Shown one piece after another: positions 24,767 to 33,600 of a stretch of DNA of 64,000 nucleotides (position 1 is the first letter of the stretch; every line of letters begins with the position of its first letter). The stretch is from an uncultured Clostridia bacterium (GTDB taxonomy: Bacteria; Bacillota; Clostridia; Christensenellales; CAG-917). The position numbers and the translations under genes are program-made. The DNA lies in assembly GCA_947589475.1 (NCBI GenBank), contig CANQBO010000005.1, positions 1 through 64,000 of the forward strand, given 5' to 3'. The notes under the pieces were generated by a model. That model did no database searches and had not been told where the DNA came from. It was given only the letters and a program-made list of their open reading frames with translations.

Positions 24767-25417
24767 TTAGTTCACCCCCTTGTAGAGCTTGTGTATCACA
24801 TTGTCCACAATGCCTATGATATCCCATTCTCCAATAGGAAATATATCCTTATATATACGCTCGCCGTTTTCGTCCAAAGCGTCGTTTGCCGCTTTCAAAT
24901 AATATCTGCCGTTTTCCATTGCCAATATCTTTGCCGTCGCCTCGTCATTATTGACACGAGCAATGACTATATCTCCGACCTGTGCGCTATCCGTTGGTCT
25001 GAAAACCATCAAATCGCCGTCCCGTATTCCGCAATTCAACATGCTGTTTCCTTTTGCGTGCAATATATGGTGTTCCTCTCTGCCGAATATCTCTGTCGGA
25101 AGGGCAACCGTCGCCTCTATGTTTTCCTCTGCATATATGGGCGGTCCGCAAGTGCAAGTACCAAGAATATATGCCTTTATAGTTTCGCCTTTGTTCATAG
25201 CCTGCGGAACGGATATATGTTTTCTTGTGCCGGAGTATTCAAACTCCACCATTCCTTGATCGTTGAGGTATTGCAATACTCTTGACACCGTTCTGGGTTG
25301 AGATATGCCGCACCCCGATCCGATTTGCCTTAATGACGGAGCTGTTCCATTACGCCGAATATACTCCTGCACAAAACTGTAAACACTTCGCACTCTGTCT
25401 GCGTCAAAAGTTTTCAT
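24767..25417 (-). CDS. LexA-like S24 repressor of the mobile element
   Basis: A 216-residue protein with LexA architecture. The N-terminal winged helix spans about 5-68 (YIRRNGTAPSLRQIGSGCGI) and the S24 peptidase domain about 80-210. The self-cleavage bond is Cys90-Gly91 in TCTCGPP, where LexA usually has Ala-Gly. The catalytic Ser125 is in AKGNSML and Lys163 in EATAKIL. RecA-stimulated autocleavage is expected after DNA damage, which would induce the element. Its own promoter region carries a direct TGTCC repeat (25475-25491) shared with the recombinase gene promoter at 15163-15179. It may be an element repressor rather than the host LexA, judging by context. Confidence 0.85.
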   Translation of the reverse strand: MKTFDADRVRSVYSFVQEYIRRNGTAPSLRQIGSGCGISQPRTVSRVLQYLNDQGMVEFEYSGTRKHISVPQAMNKGETIKAYILGTCTCGPPIYAEENIEATVALPTEIFGREEHHILHAKGNSMLNCGIRDGDLMVFRPTDSAQVGDIVIARVNNDEATAKILAMENGRYYLKAANDALDENGERIYKDIFPIGEWDIIGIVDNVIHKLYKGVN

Positions 25418-25458
25418 TTCTTTTTCTCCTTAAAGACACTCTCTGTGTCGTTAAGTGA

Positions 25459-25491
25459 ATTATAAAACAAACAATGTCCTAAAAATGTCCC
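25459..25491 (-). promoter_or_regulatory. Repressor promoter with TGTCC direct-repeat operator
   Basis: Reading leftward, TATAAT at 25464-25459 and, upstream, the block 25475-25491 with TGTCC at 25475-25479 and 25486-25490 (11-bp period). The block matches the one in front of the tyrosine recombinase at 15 of 17 positions. Probable autoregulatory operator. Confidence 0.55.
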
Positions 25492-25502
25492 TCCTGAAAT
25501 TT

Positions 25503-25665
25503 CTTTCGACGACGAAGTGTAAATCGGTCTTACTTGATGTGTCAAGGGAAATAAAAAGTGGCTTTTTTGCATTGATTAAACCATAACACTTTTTATTTTT
25601 CTGCGGGCAGAATACCCCTTGACGCATCGCTCGACCGATTTGTTTCGTCTTTGTCGAAAGACAAA
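25503..25665 (+). other. Large structured inverted repeat upstream of a tiny ORF
   Basis: Four successive paired blocks: CTTTCGAC (25503-25510) with GTCGAAAG (25653-25660); AAATCGGTC (25521-25529) with GACCGATTT (25633-25641); GTCAAGGG (25541-25548) with CCCTTGAC (25616-25623); AAATAAAAAGTG (25549-25560) with CACTTTTTATTT (25587-25598). The 3' part can instead form a local TTTGTC-GAAA-GACAAA tetraloop hairpin (25650-25665) just before a strong ribosome site. A structured leader, an oriT or a MITE-like insertion are possible. Confidence 0.65.
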
Positions 25666-25687
25666 TCCAAAAAAGGAGGTAAATGTT

Positions 25688-25759
25688 ATGGATATGATTA
25701 GACCTTATTGCACCTTATTAAACCATACTCCCATAGGTATCATTGAGAATACCACATAA
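25688..25759 (+). CDS. 23-residue leader peptide candidate
   Basis: A tiny ORF (ATG to TAA) with a near-perfect AAAAAAGGAGGT 8 bp upstream. The peptide starts MDMIRPYCTLLNHTPIG and ends ENTT. There is no membrane helix or toxin-like pattern. It lies between the structured repeat and the Xis-like gene. The strength of the ribosome site argues for translation; a regulatory leader is the likeliest use. Confidence 0.5.
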   Translation: MDMIRPYCTLLNHTPIGIIENTT

Positions 25760-25870
25760 CTCTTGCGCATGTCGCTTTATTCTAGACTATCGTTTATACG
25801 AAAGTTGTTTCAAGCTATGTAATTGACGACGCAAGAAGCAATTTATCTTATCAACAGGAGGGAACGAAAA

Positions 25871-26050
25871 ATGTTGAGGAGCGTGCAAAAAGCATACGAA
25901 CTTATCCACAAGGAGGACAGCGAATCCGCCGTAACCGTCCATTGCATCCGTACTTGGTGCAAGGAAGGCAAAGTCAAGTTCTTGACCGTCGGCAACAAGG
26001 TCCTCGTTGATGTAGACAGCCTTTTAAGTTATATCAATTTCAATAAATAG
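25871..26050 (+). CDS. Xis/MerR-like excisionase candidate
   Basis: A 59-residue protein beginning at the ATG at 25871, chosen because CAGGAGGG lies 8 bp upstream; an upstream TTG at 25823 lacks a ribosome site. It carries a helix-turn-helix of the excisionase/MerR type (VHCIRTWCKEGKVKFLTVGN followed by VDSLLSYI). Such small proteins bend DNA at the attachment site and direct the integrase toward excision. The gene ends 8 bp before the integrase gene and is co-transcribed with it, the usual xis-int order. Confidence 0.75.
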   Translation: MLRSVQKAYELIHKEDSESAVTVHCIRTWCKEGKVKFLTVGNKVLVDVDSLLSYINFNK

Positions 26051-26058
26051 GAGGGTAT

Positions 26059-27495
26059 ATGGCATACTACAAAATTACAGAAACAAAAAAACACGGCTTG
26101 ACGGCAAAGATACAGGCTTACGGCAAAGACGTCGTTACGGGCGAAACCAAATTGTATGTGAAGCGTATCTACAACACGGAGAAACTCACGGAAGCGAAGT
26201 TCCGCAAGTATGTGGAACGAGCGGCAAGCGACTTTGAGTTGCAGTTGCAAGAAGCGGAAGAACAGGCAGTTGAAACCCGTGTCCGCATACTGACATTTGC
26301 GGAGTTGGCGGAGGAATGGCTGAACACAGTAAAAGCTACGTTATCCGTCCATTATTACGAGCGGTCGGCAGATTGCATAAAGCGATTTAACAACTTCTTG
26401 CAGGATCGCGGCTTGTTCGATAAGCCTATATCTTTCATCAAGGTGCGAGATGTCCAGCAATTTTTGAACACCTATGCGCTGCACTCATACAATGTGCCGC
26501 AGACGGTACGGCTCAAAAAAGATATGCCGGCGAGCGTGAACTTCAGAGAGTTGGCACGGATGAAAGTCATAGATAGATGTACGTCCTATAAGATGCGTGT
26601 CAAGGGAGCGAATATCGCAATTGCTACGGCAAAAGCGATGTGCGAGGCGTGCGGATTGGATTTCAAAGAGTATTTCGAGATGATATCCACAGAGCGCAGA
26701 TATTCCGCCGAAACAGTCAAAGGTTTCAGGCGTATGTTGAGGACGATATTCAATGAAGCCATACGCTATGAGTGGATAACCAAAAACCCTGTGTGTGCAA
26801 CAAAGGTTACGTCGGGGAGCAACAACACAGCGTTGAGGCCCGTTCCCGAAAAGGAAGTGTTCTCGTTGAGAGAGGCACGATACTTCTTGCAGAAGCTGGA
26901 CGAACTCGGACGGGACGACATCAACAAGAAGATCCCGCTCAAGATGATGCTCCTTACGGGCGTGCGCAATGCCGAGATGTGCGGGCTTAAATGGTGCGAC
27001 ATAGACTTTGCGAACGGTCTTGTTCATATCCGCCGCAACCGTATGTACTCCCCGACGTTCGGTATGTATGAAAAAGAGCCGAAAACTCGTACTTCCAAAC
27101 GAGATATACCGCTCACGGACGAACTTATGGCAGACCTCAAAACCTATATGGAATGGTTTAGAGAGGCGGACGATGAGTTTGATACGAAGCCGGACAAATA
27201 CTATCTCGCCGTAAATGCGATGAGAGAACCGGTATTTCCCAGAATGTTGTTGACGTGGCTCTCAAGATACGAGCAAATGTGGGGACTGAAAAACGTAAGC
27301 TGTCATGGACTGCGGCACACCTATTGCAGCCTGCTGTTGTCTATGAATGTGCCGATACAGACCGTAAGCAAGTATATGGGGCACAGCGATTCGACGGTAA
27401 CGCTCAAAGTGTATAGCCACTTTCTGCCGGATACGCAAGCGAAGGTCGTGTCTGCGCTCAACAAAATCTCTAACAAGGAGGGGGACGATGACTGA
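26059..27495 (+). CDS. int: Tyrosine integrase of the mobile element
   Basis: A 478-residue site-specific recombinase. The N-terminus (about 1-60) is an arm-binding-like domain (YKITETKKHGLTAKIQAYGK); a core-binding domain spans about 85-200 and the catalytic domain about 270-470. Active-site residues are the Arg in LTGVRNAEMCGL, HGLRHTYCSLL, GHSDSTVTL and a Tyr in LKVYSHFLPD. All are present, so it should be active. It ends 95 bp from tRNA-Arg(CCU), whose 3' end points toward the element, the standard arrangement of an integrase beside its attachment site. Confidence 0.93.
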   Translation: MAYYKITETKKHGLTAKIQAYGKDVVTGETKLYVKRIYNTEKLTEAKFRKYVERAASDFELQLQEAEEQAVETRVRILTFAELAEEWLNTVKATLSVHYYERSADCIKRFNNFLQDRGLFDKPISFIKVRDVQQFLNTYALHSYNVPQTVRLKKDMPASVNFRELARMKVIDRCTSYKMRVKGANIAIATAKAMCEACGLDFKEYFEMISTERRYSAETVKGFRRMLRTIFNEAIRYEWITKNPVCATKVTSGSNNTALRPVPEKEVFSLREARYFLQKLDELGRDDINKKIPLKMMLLTGVRNAEMCGLKWCDIDFANGLVHIRRNRMYSPTFGMYEKEPKTRTSKRDIPLTDELMADLKTYMEWFREADDEFDTKPDKYYLAVNAMREPVFPRMLLTWLSRYEQMWGLKNVSCHGLRHTYCSLLLSMNVPIQTVSKYMGHSDSTVTLKVYSHFLPDTQAKVVSALNKISNKEGDDD

Positions 27496-27561
27496 AAAAT
27501 CAAAACCGGTATTAAGAAAAACAGGCAAAATAATACCGGAAATTTCAGGCGAACAAAATGC

Positions 27562-27589
27562 AAAAACCCTACTGTTTAGTAGGGTTTTT
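27562..27589. terminator. Bidirectional terminator between integrase and tRNA
   Basis: A 12-bp stem AAAAACCCTACT/AGTAGGGTTTTT with a GTTT loop, directly next to the CCA end of the leftward tRNA. It can end both the tRNA and the integrase transcripts. A degenerate look-alike occurs at 58455-58493. Confidence 0.85.
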
Positions 27590-27590
27590 G

Positions 27591-27667
27591 TGGCGTTCGA
27601 GAAGGGATTCGAACCCCCGACACCCGCCTTAGGAGGGCGGTGCTCTGTCCTGCTGAGCTACTCGAAC
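27591..27667 (-). tRNA. tRNA-Arg (anticodon CCT)
   Basis: A full 77-nt cloverleaf on the reverse strand: acceptor GTTCGAG/CTCGAAC, D arm GCTC/GAGC, anticodon stem CCGCC/GGCGG around CTCCTAA with anticodon CCT, T loop TTCGAAT, and an encoded CCA end (TGG at 27591-27593 on the forward strand). The integrase gene lies on its 3' side. It is probably the attachment site, with the element restoring the 3' end. Confidence 0.93.
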
Positions 27668-27850
27668 AAATCTCGTTTTTTTTTGATTATACAATACCAT
27701 TTTTGGTTTGACAAGCAACTTACAAAACATATTGCGAAAAATAAAAATTTCAAAAATAATACCAGAAAAAATACCAATTTTTTTATACATTGCGTCAAAC
27801 CACAATATATTGTGTTTTATTTGCTGTCAACCCGCTATATTTCGTAATAT

Positions 27851-27909
27851 TCAGTGGATAAAGCAACCGCTTAGGAGGCGGACGCTCTATCCTACTGAGC
27901 TACAGAAAC
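27851..27909 (-). pseudogene. Truncated tRNA-Arg (CCT) remnant
   Basis: The 5' half of a tRNA: acceptor GTTTCTG, TA, D arm GCTCAGTAGGATAGAGC and anticodon arm CCGC/GCGG around CTCCTAA (anticodon CCT). The T arm and 3' acceptor (CAGAAAC expected) are missing; unrelated AT-rich sequence follows. It may be the scar of an earlier integration at a tRNA. Confidence 0.8.
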
Positions 27910-28196
27910 ATTGCTATGTGATTATACATCTTAAAAGCGCTTTTGACAAGCATGTTGAAAAATATCTTTTCTTTTTTGAAGATTTTGTATATATCCCTTT
28001 CTAAGTCAATGAGTTGACGCTGCGCATTTCGGTATTTGCCCTTTCCCTCGATTTTGATATTCTTTCAAAGTTTTTATGCGGATAGGCGAAATATGCCCAT
28101 ACGTTCGACGACATATACCGGTTTCTTAGACCTGGAGCGTATAGGTTTGATCGATGCGGAGCGTTTTGCATAATGGAAGTAGAGCGTATTTGCTTA

Positions 28197-28225
28197 TTGA
28201 CGGAAAAACATTAAATTGATATAAT
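28197..28225 (+). promoter_or_regulatory. Promoter of the GH27 gene
   Basis: TTGACG at 28197-28202, 17-bp spacer, TATAAT at 28220-28225; transcription would begin near 28232, 28 bp before the gene. No operator repeat is obvious. Confidence 0.7.
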
Positions 28226-28259
28226 ATTAAAAAGGAATTAGAGTTTTGCGAGGTCGATT

Positions 28260-29885
28260 ATGAAACGAAACGGCATGTGCCCCATGTGCTATTTGAAGCA
28301 ACTGTTCATGAAGAGCAAGTCCACAAGCGTCAAACCCGCGTTTGAAGATCACGAAAACGGCGTGGCAAAGACGCCTCCCATGGGCTGGTCGAGCTGGAAC
28401 ACATTCCACAACCACATCAACGAGACCATGGTGCTTGAGATGGCGGAAGCTTTAAAGGCGCAAGGGCTGGACAAGGCGGGCTACACCTACATCAACATGG
28501 ACGACAATTGGCAATCGAACAAGCGCGACATCAATGGCGATCTAGTCGGTGATTACGAGACATTTCCAAACGGCATCCCCGCGCTTGTGCAAAAGGTGAA
28601 CGCTCTGGGTCTTAAGTTGGGCGCCTACACTTCAAACGGCACGCTGACCTGCGAGGATCTGCCCGCGTCCCTCGGGCGCGAGAGGCAGGACGCATTGCGG
28701 CTTGCGAGGTGGGGCATCGAATATTTCAAATACGACTTCTGTCACCACATATACATACCCGTTTACGCGCCGCTCATCTACAGCATAAGCGTGTCGCATT
28801 TCGACGGTAAGTCGACGGAATATTCAGTGCAGAACGCGCGACTCAGCGGTCTCGCACGCTATATGACGGACAAAAAACTGCCTACGGGATGCTATGTGGG
28901 AGGACTTGACAAAAACCTCGGCAGGATGACGTATGAGAATATCGAAGTCCCCGAGGACGGCGAATACGTCGTCACCCTAAACATCAAAAAGCATGGGCAA
29001 TACGAAAAATATGCCGTTGTAAAAGTCAACGACGACAAGGAATACGAGATAGACTTCCCCTCCCAAAAGAAGTACAACGTCACGGCGCGCTTCCAGACCA
29101 TAGTCACGCTGAAGGCGGGGAAAAACAAAATCGAGATATACAACCCCGTCGCGACAAAAGCGGACAGCGAGATGTATCAGTATCGCCGTATGGGACTTGC
29201 GCTCAAGGAAGGGGCGGAAATAGCCGCAAAAGAAAACAGCGCTCCCGTCAAACCCATCGTATTTTCCATATGCGAGTGGGGCTGGGGCAAGCCCTACTTG
29301 TGGGGCGCGAAGGCGGGCAACCTGTGGCGCACTACCCCGGACATCCGTCCGTGGTGGTTCTGGATCAAGATCATCTATGAGCACAACGTGAAACTTTACA
29401 AATATTCGAGCGTCGGGCACTACAACGACCCCGATATGCTCGAAGTCGGCAACGGCGACCTCACCTACGATCAAAACGTATCGCACTTCTCGCTGTGGTG
29501 CATGATGGACTCTCCTCTGATTTTGGGCAACGATCTGCGCACGATGAGCGAGCAAGTCAAAGCCATCGTCACAAACAAAAACCTCATTGCCATAAATCAG
29601 GATCCGCTGTGCAAACAGGCAAAGCGCGTAAAGAAAGGGAAAGTGGACGTGCTTGCCAAACCGCTCGCGGACGGAAGCGTCGCGCTTGCTTTGTTCAATA
29701 AATCAAACCGCAACAAGAAGGCAAAATTCGATTTGAACGCCCTGCTCGACGACAAATATATCGCCCTAAAGAAGCAGAAGAGTTATCGCCTCGTGGAGCA
29801 ATGGAGCAGCGAAGAGATCGCTACGGACGGCAAGATTCAAGTTGAACTCAAGAAGTGTCAAACCAAAGTGTACATCATCAAATGA
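28260..29885 (+). CDS. GH27-type glycosidase (alpha-galactosidase-like) with inserted domain
   Basis: A 541-residue enzyme of the GH27 family (clan D TIM barrel, retaining). The family's N-terminal TPPMGWSSWN and YINMDDNWQ are present. The nucleophile candidate is Asp159 in YFKYDFC; the acid/base candidate lies in HYNDPDMLEVG (Asp390 or Asp392). Normally these lie about 60 residues apart, but here about 230. The extra sequence (about 165-300) contains a beta-rich, carbohydrate-module-like domain (DGEYVVTLNIKKHGQYEKYA, then TLKAGKNKIEIYNP). No signal peptide, so the enzyme acts in the cytoplasm; substrates may be alpha-galactosides or related glycans. It has its own promoter. Confidence 0.88.
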   Translation: MKRNGMCPMCYLKQLFMKSKSTSVKPAFEDHENGVAKTPPMGWSSWNTFHNHINETMVLEMAEALKAQGLDKAGYTYINMDDNWQSNKRDINGDLVGDYETFPNGIPALVQKVNALGLKLGAYTSNGTLTCEDLPASLGRERQDALRLARWGIEYFKYDFCHHIYIPVYAPLIYSISVSHFDGKSTEYSVQNARLSGLARYMTDKKLPTGCYVGGLDKNLGRMTYENIEVPEDGEYVVTLNIKKHGQYEKYAVVKVNDDKEYEIDFPSQKKYNVTARFQTIVTLKAGKNKIEIYNPVATKADSEMYQYRRMGLALKEGAEIAAKENSAPVKPIVFSICEWGWGKPYLWGAKAGNLWRTTPDIRPWWFWIKIIYEHNVKLYKYSSVGHYNDPDMLEVGNGDLTYDQNVSHFSLWCMMDSPLILGNDLRTMSEQVKAIVTNKNLIAINQDPLCKQAKRVKKGKVDVLAKPLADGSVALALFNKSNRNKKAKFDLNALLDDKYIALKKQKSYRLVEQWSSEEIATDGKIQVELKKCQTKVYIIK

Positions 29886-29903
29886 CCAAATAAGCGCTTT
29901 AAC

Positions 29904-30398
29904 ATGCAGAAACGACACATTAAACACCCGTTTGGCCCCGTGATAACAGCGGAGGCTCGCGTCCTCATATTGGGGAGCGTGCCTTCTTTGAAGTCCGTGG
30001 AGCACGGGTTTTATTATATGCATCCGCAAAACAGATTTTGGAAGGTGCTGGGGGAGTTGCTCGGCGAGGAGCTGTATTTCCTCCCTATTTCAGGCCGCAT
30101 AGAAATTTTAAACGGGAAAGGAATAGCCCTTTACGACAGCGTCGAGGAGTGCGACATCGAGGGAAGCAGCGACAGCGCCATATCAAACGTCCTTCCCTCG
30201 GACATCCCCGCCCTATTGCGCGGCACACAAATAAAGCGCATATTCTGCAACGGCGCCGCTTCCTATTCGTACGCGGTGAAGTTTCACCCCGAACTTGCGC
30301 CCATAATTCAAAAGCTTCCTTCCACTTCCCCCGCAAATGCCGCCTGCTCTTTGTATAAACTATGCGAGGAATGGCGCGTCATCATGGAGTGGCTGTAA
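29904..30398 (+). CDS. DNA-deoxyinosine glycosylase (UDG superfamily)
   Basis: A 164-residue protein of the hypoxanthine-DNA glycosylase family. Diagnostic segments are VLILGSVPSLKSVEHGFYY followed by HPQNRFWKVLG, then ALYDSVEECDIEGSSD near residue 75, and the C-terminal LPSTSPANA. These enzymes remove deaminated adenine from DNA as the first step of base-excision repair. It starts 18 bp after the GH27 gene, so the two are probably co-transcribed although functionally unrelated. Full length for the family. Confidence 0.85.
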   Translation: MQKRHIKHPFGPVITAEARVLILGSVPSLKSVEHGFYYMHPQNRFWKVLGELLGEELYFLPISGRIEILNGKGIALYDSVEECDIEGSSDSAISNVLPSDIPALLRGTQIKRIFCNGAASYSYAVKFHPELAPIIQKLPSTSPANAACSLYKLCEEWRVIMEWL

Positions 30399-30548
30399 AA
30401 ACTCGACGTCATACTTCCCGCCACTGCGCGTCTTAAACATGAGTTGCCGCGTTTAAACGACAAGTTTCCTGATGAAAGCATTGCGACCGCTTTTACGTTG
30501 AAAACATCATTCCCCTACCCCATGTGCATAAAGCTTATGAAAAAAGCC

Positions 30549-30578
30549 CGACGCATAGAAGATGTGTCGAGCGTTTTT
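30549..30578 (+). terminator. Terminator after the glycosylase gene
   Basis: An 8-bp stem CGACGCAT/ATGTGTCG (one G-T pair) with loop AGAAG, followed by AGCGTTTTTATTTG; an A-run precedes it, so it may also stop the convergent lacZ transcript. Confidence 0.7.
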
Positions 30579-30664
30579 ATTTGATTTTCACATTCGATCT
30601 CGACTTCTTTAAATCGTCGCCGAGTCGCTTTTTGCGCTACCGCCGAAGAGGTGCTTTTTAGCGC

Positions 30665-33600
30665 TCACTTGATGGTGAAGCTAAGCTCGTGGAAGCGGTT
30701 GGGCAAAATCTTATATCTCTTTTTGGTGCAAGCGAGCGCGGGGACATCGCCGCCGACTCCGCGTTGCGCGCCGTCTATGCAAACCTCCACCGTGCCGCCG
30801 TGCGCAAGCTCATGCGCGTGCGTGGCGTTTTCAAGCTCTTCCTGCGTATAGTCGTGGACGCTGAATTCGATGGGTCTCTCTACCGCCGCAAACGTGACGC
30901 CCTCTTCCCCGCCGACGGTGACGTAGCGCGCGTCGCAATGGTTGCCGTTTTCCTGCGGGACGAGATAGTTGTGCTCGAAATCGGCAATTACGCCCTCATA
31001 AATTCCGAGTTTTGCGGCGGCTTTGCGGTCGCAATAGTTCTCGTGCGGGCCTCTGCCGTAAAATTTGACGGCGTCGGACGTCTTGAGTCCCATTCTGAAA
31101 CCGTAACGCGGCAGACTGAACATATTGTTCTTCACGCGCATTTTGATATGCAAGCCGTCCTCGCCTATCTCGTACACCGTCTTGAGCGACGCGAGCTTCG
31201 GCATACAGGACCAGTCTATCTCCACCGACTTGTCGGAGCAAGTCATTTTCGACTTGACAAGCCTTTCCGCGCAGGTCTTGAAATACACCTTGCCCAAAAT
31301 CCGTCTTGCGATGGGCGGCACCTGCGGGGTCTTGTCGTTGTCGATGGGCGCGCGCCAGAAGTTGGGACGTATGGGCGCGGACAGCTTTTCCTTCCCGTCT
31401 ATGACAAGCGAGGTGATGAAGCCGCTGTTGCGATCCACGGTCGCCTTGATGTTGCCGTGCTCGAGCAAGATCTTTCCGTCCTCCTGAAATACCGTCTTTC
31501 CGTCAGCGACGGCGAACGTCCTGGGCGCATAGTCCTTGAGCACGAGTTGTTCCTCCGCGATGACGTCTCCGACCTCGAACACCTCGTCCGCGTGCAAAAC
31601 CGTCGCATAGCAGTTGACAAAGACTTCGCCGTCAAGCTTTTTCGCCTCGTTTATGAGGTCGTAGGGAAGCTCGATCTCTCCGCTCGAGAGAGGCTTTATC
31701 GCGGGCATTTGCAAAGAGTAGGTCTTTTGGGGCGCGCCGTTATGGACAAGCTCGAGCGTGAGGCCGAACGCGTCGAGAGCAGTGAACATATATTCGTTGA
31801 TGAGTTTAAGTTTGCTTCCGTCAAGCGAACAATTGACCTGCTGTTGCACTTTTTTGACTTCGTAGAACGCGGGGTTGGGAGTGCGGTCGGCGCGCACGAT
31901 GCCGTTGAAAGCAAACGTGCCGTCGTTTGGCGTATCTCCCCAATCGCCGCCGTAGGTGTACTCCACCGTGCCGTCGGGGTGCACCCTCTTGATGCCCTGA
32001 TCCGCGAAGTCCCATATGTAGCCGCCGCACAGTCTGTCATGCGCGCGGAAGTGCTTCCAATAGTCCTCGAAATTGCCGAGGCTGTTGCCCATGCAGTGAG
32101 CGTATTCGCACTGTATGAATGGCTTATCCTTGTAGTCGTGCGGCGAGAGCAGGTGTCCTATCGGCGCCCAAAGCGCCATGGAGTGGTTGTGGAACTTGTT
32201 GTTTGCGATCTCTTCCATCTGCTCCTCTTTCGTATACATCTCGCTCAAAACGTCCGAAGTCTTGATGTGGAAGTCCGGCTCATAATGTATGGGACGCGTT
32301 GTATCCAGCTCCAGCGCCGCCTTCTTCGCTTGCACGAAAGCCTTCCCGTATCCGCTCTCGTTGCCGAGGGACCAGAAGAGTATGCAGGGGTGATTGCGAT
32401 AGGTGCGCACCATATTTTGCATACGCCAACATATGCGCTCCGTCCAGAATTTACTGCTCTTAGGCACGTGAGTGGCGATGCCGTGAGTCTCGAGGTTGTT
32501 TTCGCTCATGACCATGATGCCGTACTTGTCGCAGAGGTCGTAGAAGGCGAGGCTGTTGGGATAATGGCTGGTACGAATGGAGTTGACGTTGTTGCGCTTT
32601 AAAAGTATGATGTCGCGCTCGGTGTACTCCGCGGGGACGGCGTGTCCGAAATCGGGATGGAATTCGTGACGGTTGACTCCCCTTATCTTGAGCTTTTGGC
32701 CGTTGAGCATTATGTACGGCTCCTGCCCGTCCACCATGGGCACGATCTTGACCTCGCGGAAGCCGAAATTCAGCTCGCGCATATCCAAAAAGCGCTTATT
32801 TCCGCCCTTGACGGCATAAAGCGTGAGGCGGAGACGATAGAGATAGGGGCGCTCGCTGCTCCAAAGTTCGGGGCTGTCCACCTTCTCTTTTACGGAAACA
32901 TGCTTGCGCTCCCCCATTGACAGATCGACGACGTTTAACTCGGAACGGACCTTTACCTTGCCGTCCGCGTCCAAAAGCTCCACCGAAAGCAAGACGTCCT
33001 TTATCCCTTCGTCCGCGACGTTTGCGACGTCCGCCCCTACGAGCAACTGCGCCTTTTTATAGTCGTCCGTAAGCTCGCTTTGCGCAAACACGTCCGCGAT
33101 CCTCACCCTCGGCTCGAAGATGAGCGTAACGTCGCGGAAAAGTCCCGAAAGCCTCCACATATCCTGATCTTCGAGATAGCTGCCTATGCAATAGCGGAAA
33201 ACGACGATTTTGACTTCGTTTTCGCCGACGTGCACAAACGGGGTTATGTCATACTCCTGATAATCGAACGTATCCTCGCTGTAGCCTACGAATTTGCCGT
33301 TGATGTAAAGTTGAGCACAACTGTTCGCGGCAAAATTTATGTGTACGCATCCCTCTATGCCGTCCAGCGTAAATTTGCGGCGATACAACCCGCAGGTGTT
33401 TGTCGCCTCGTCGATGTGCGGCTTTTTGGTGTGCTTTGCTTCGATGGGCTTGGGGTAGTTGATGTTGGTGTAGATGGGTTTGTCATAGCCCTTGATCTGC
33501 CACTCGGACGGCACGGATATTTTGTCCATCGCCTCAGGCTCGAGGTCAAGCATGTCAGCGGACACGAAATATTTGAAATCCCACTCGCCGTTGAGCAGAC

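Larger units (their letters stand above)
27668..28259. other. Junction between element and host, gene-free
   Basis: Contains the truncated tRNA (27851-27909) and the GH27 gene promoter (28197-28225). The rest (27668-27850 and 27910-28196) shows AT-rich sequence with no supported gene. Confidence 0.6.

Noticed and set aside
30689..32602. Long open frame of 637 codons on the forward strand
   Set aside because: Lies antisense to lacZ in GC-rich DNA; no ribosome site and no recognisable motifs. Shadow of the real gene.
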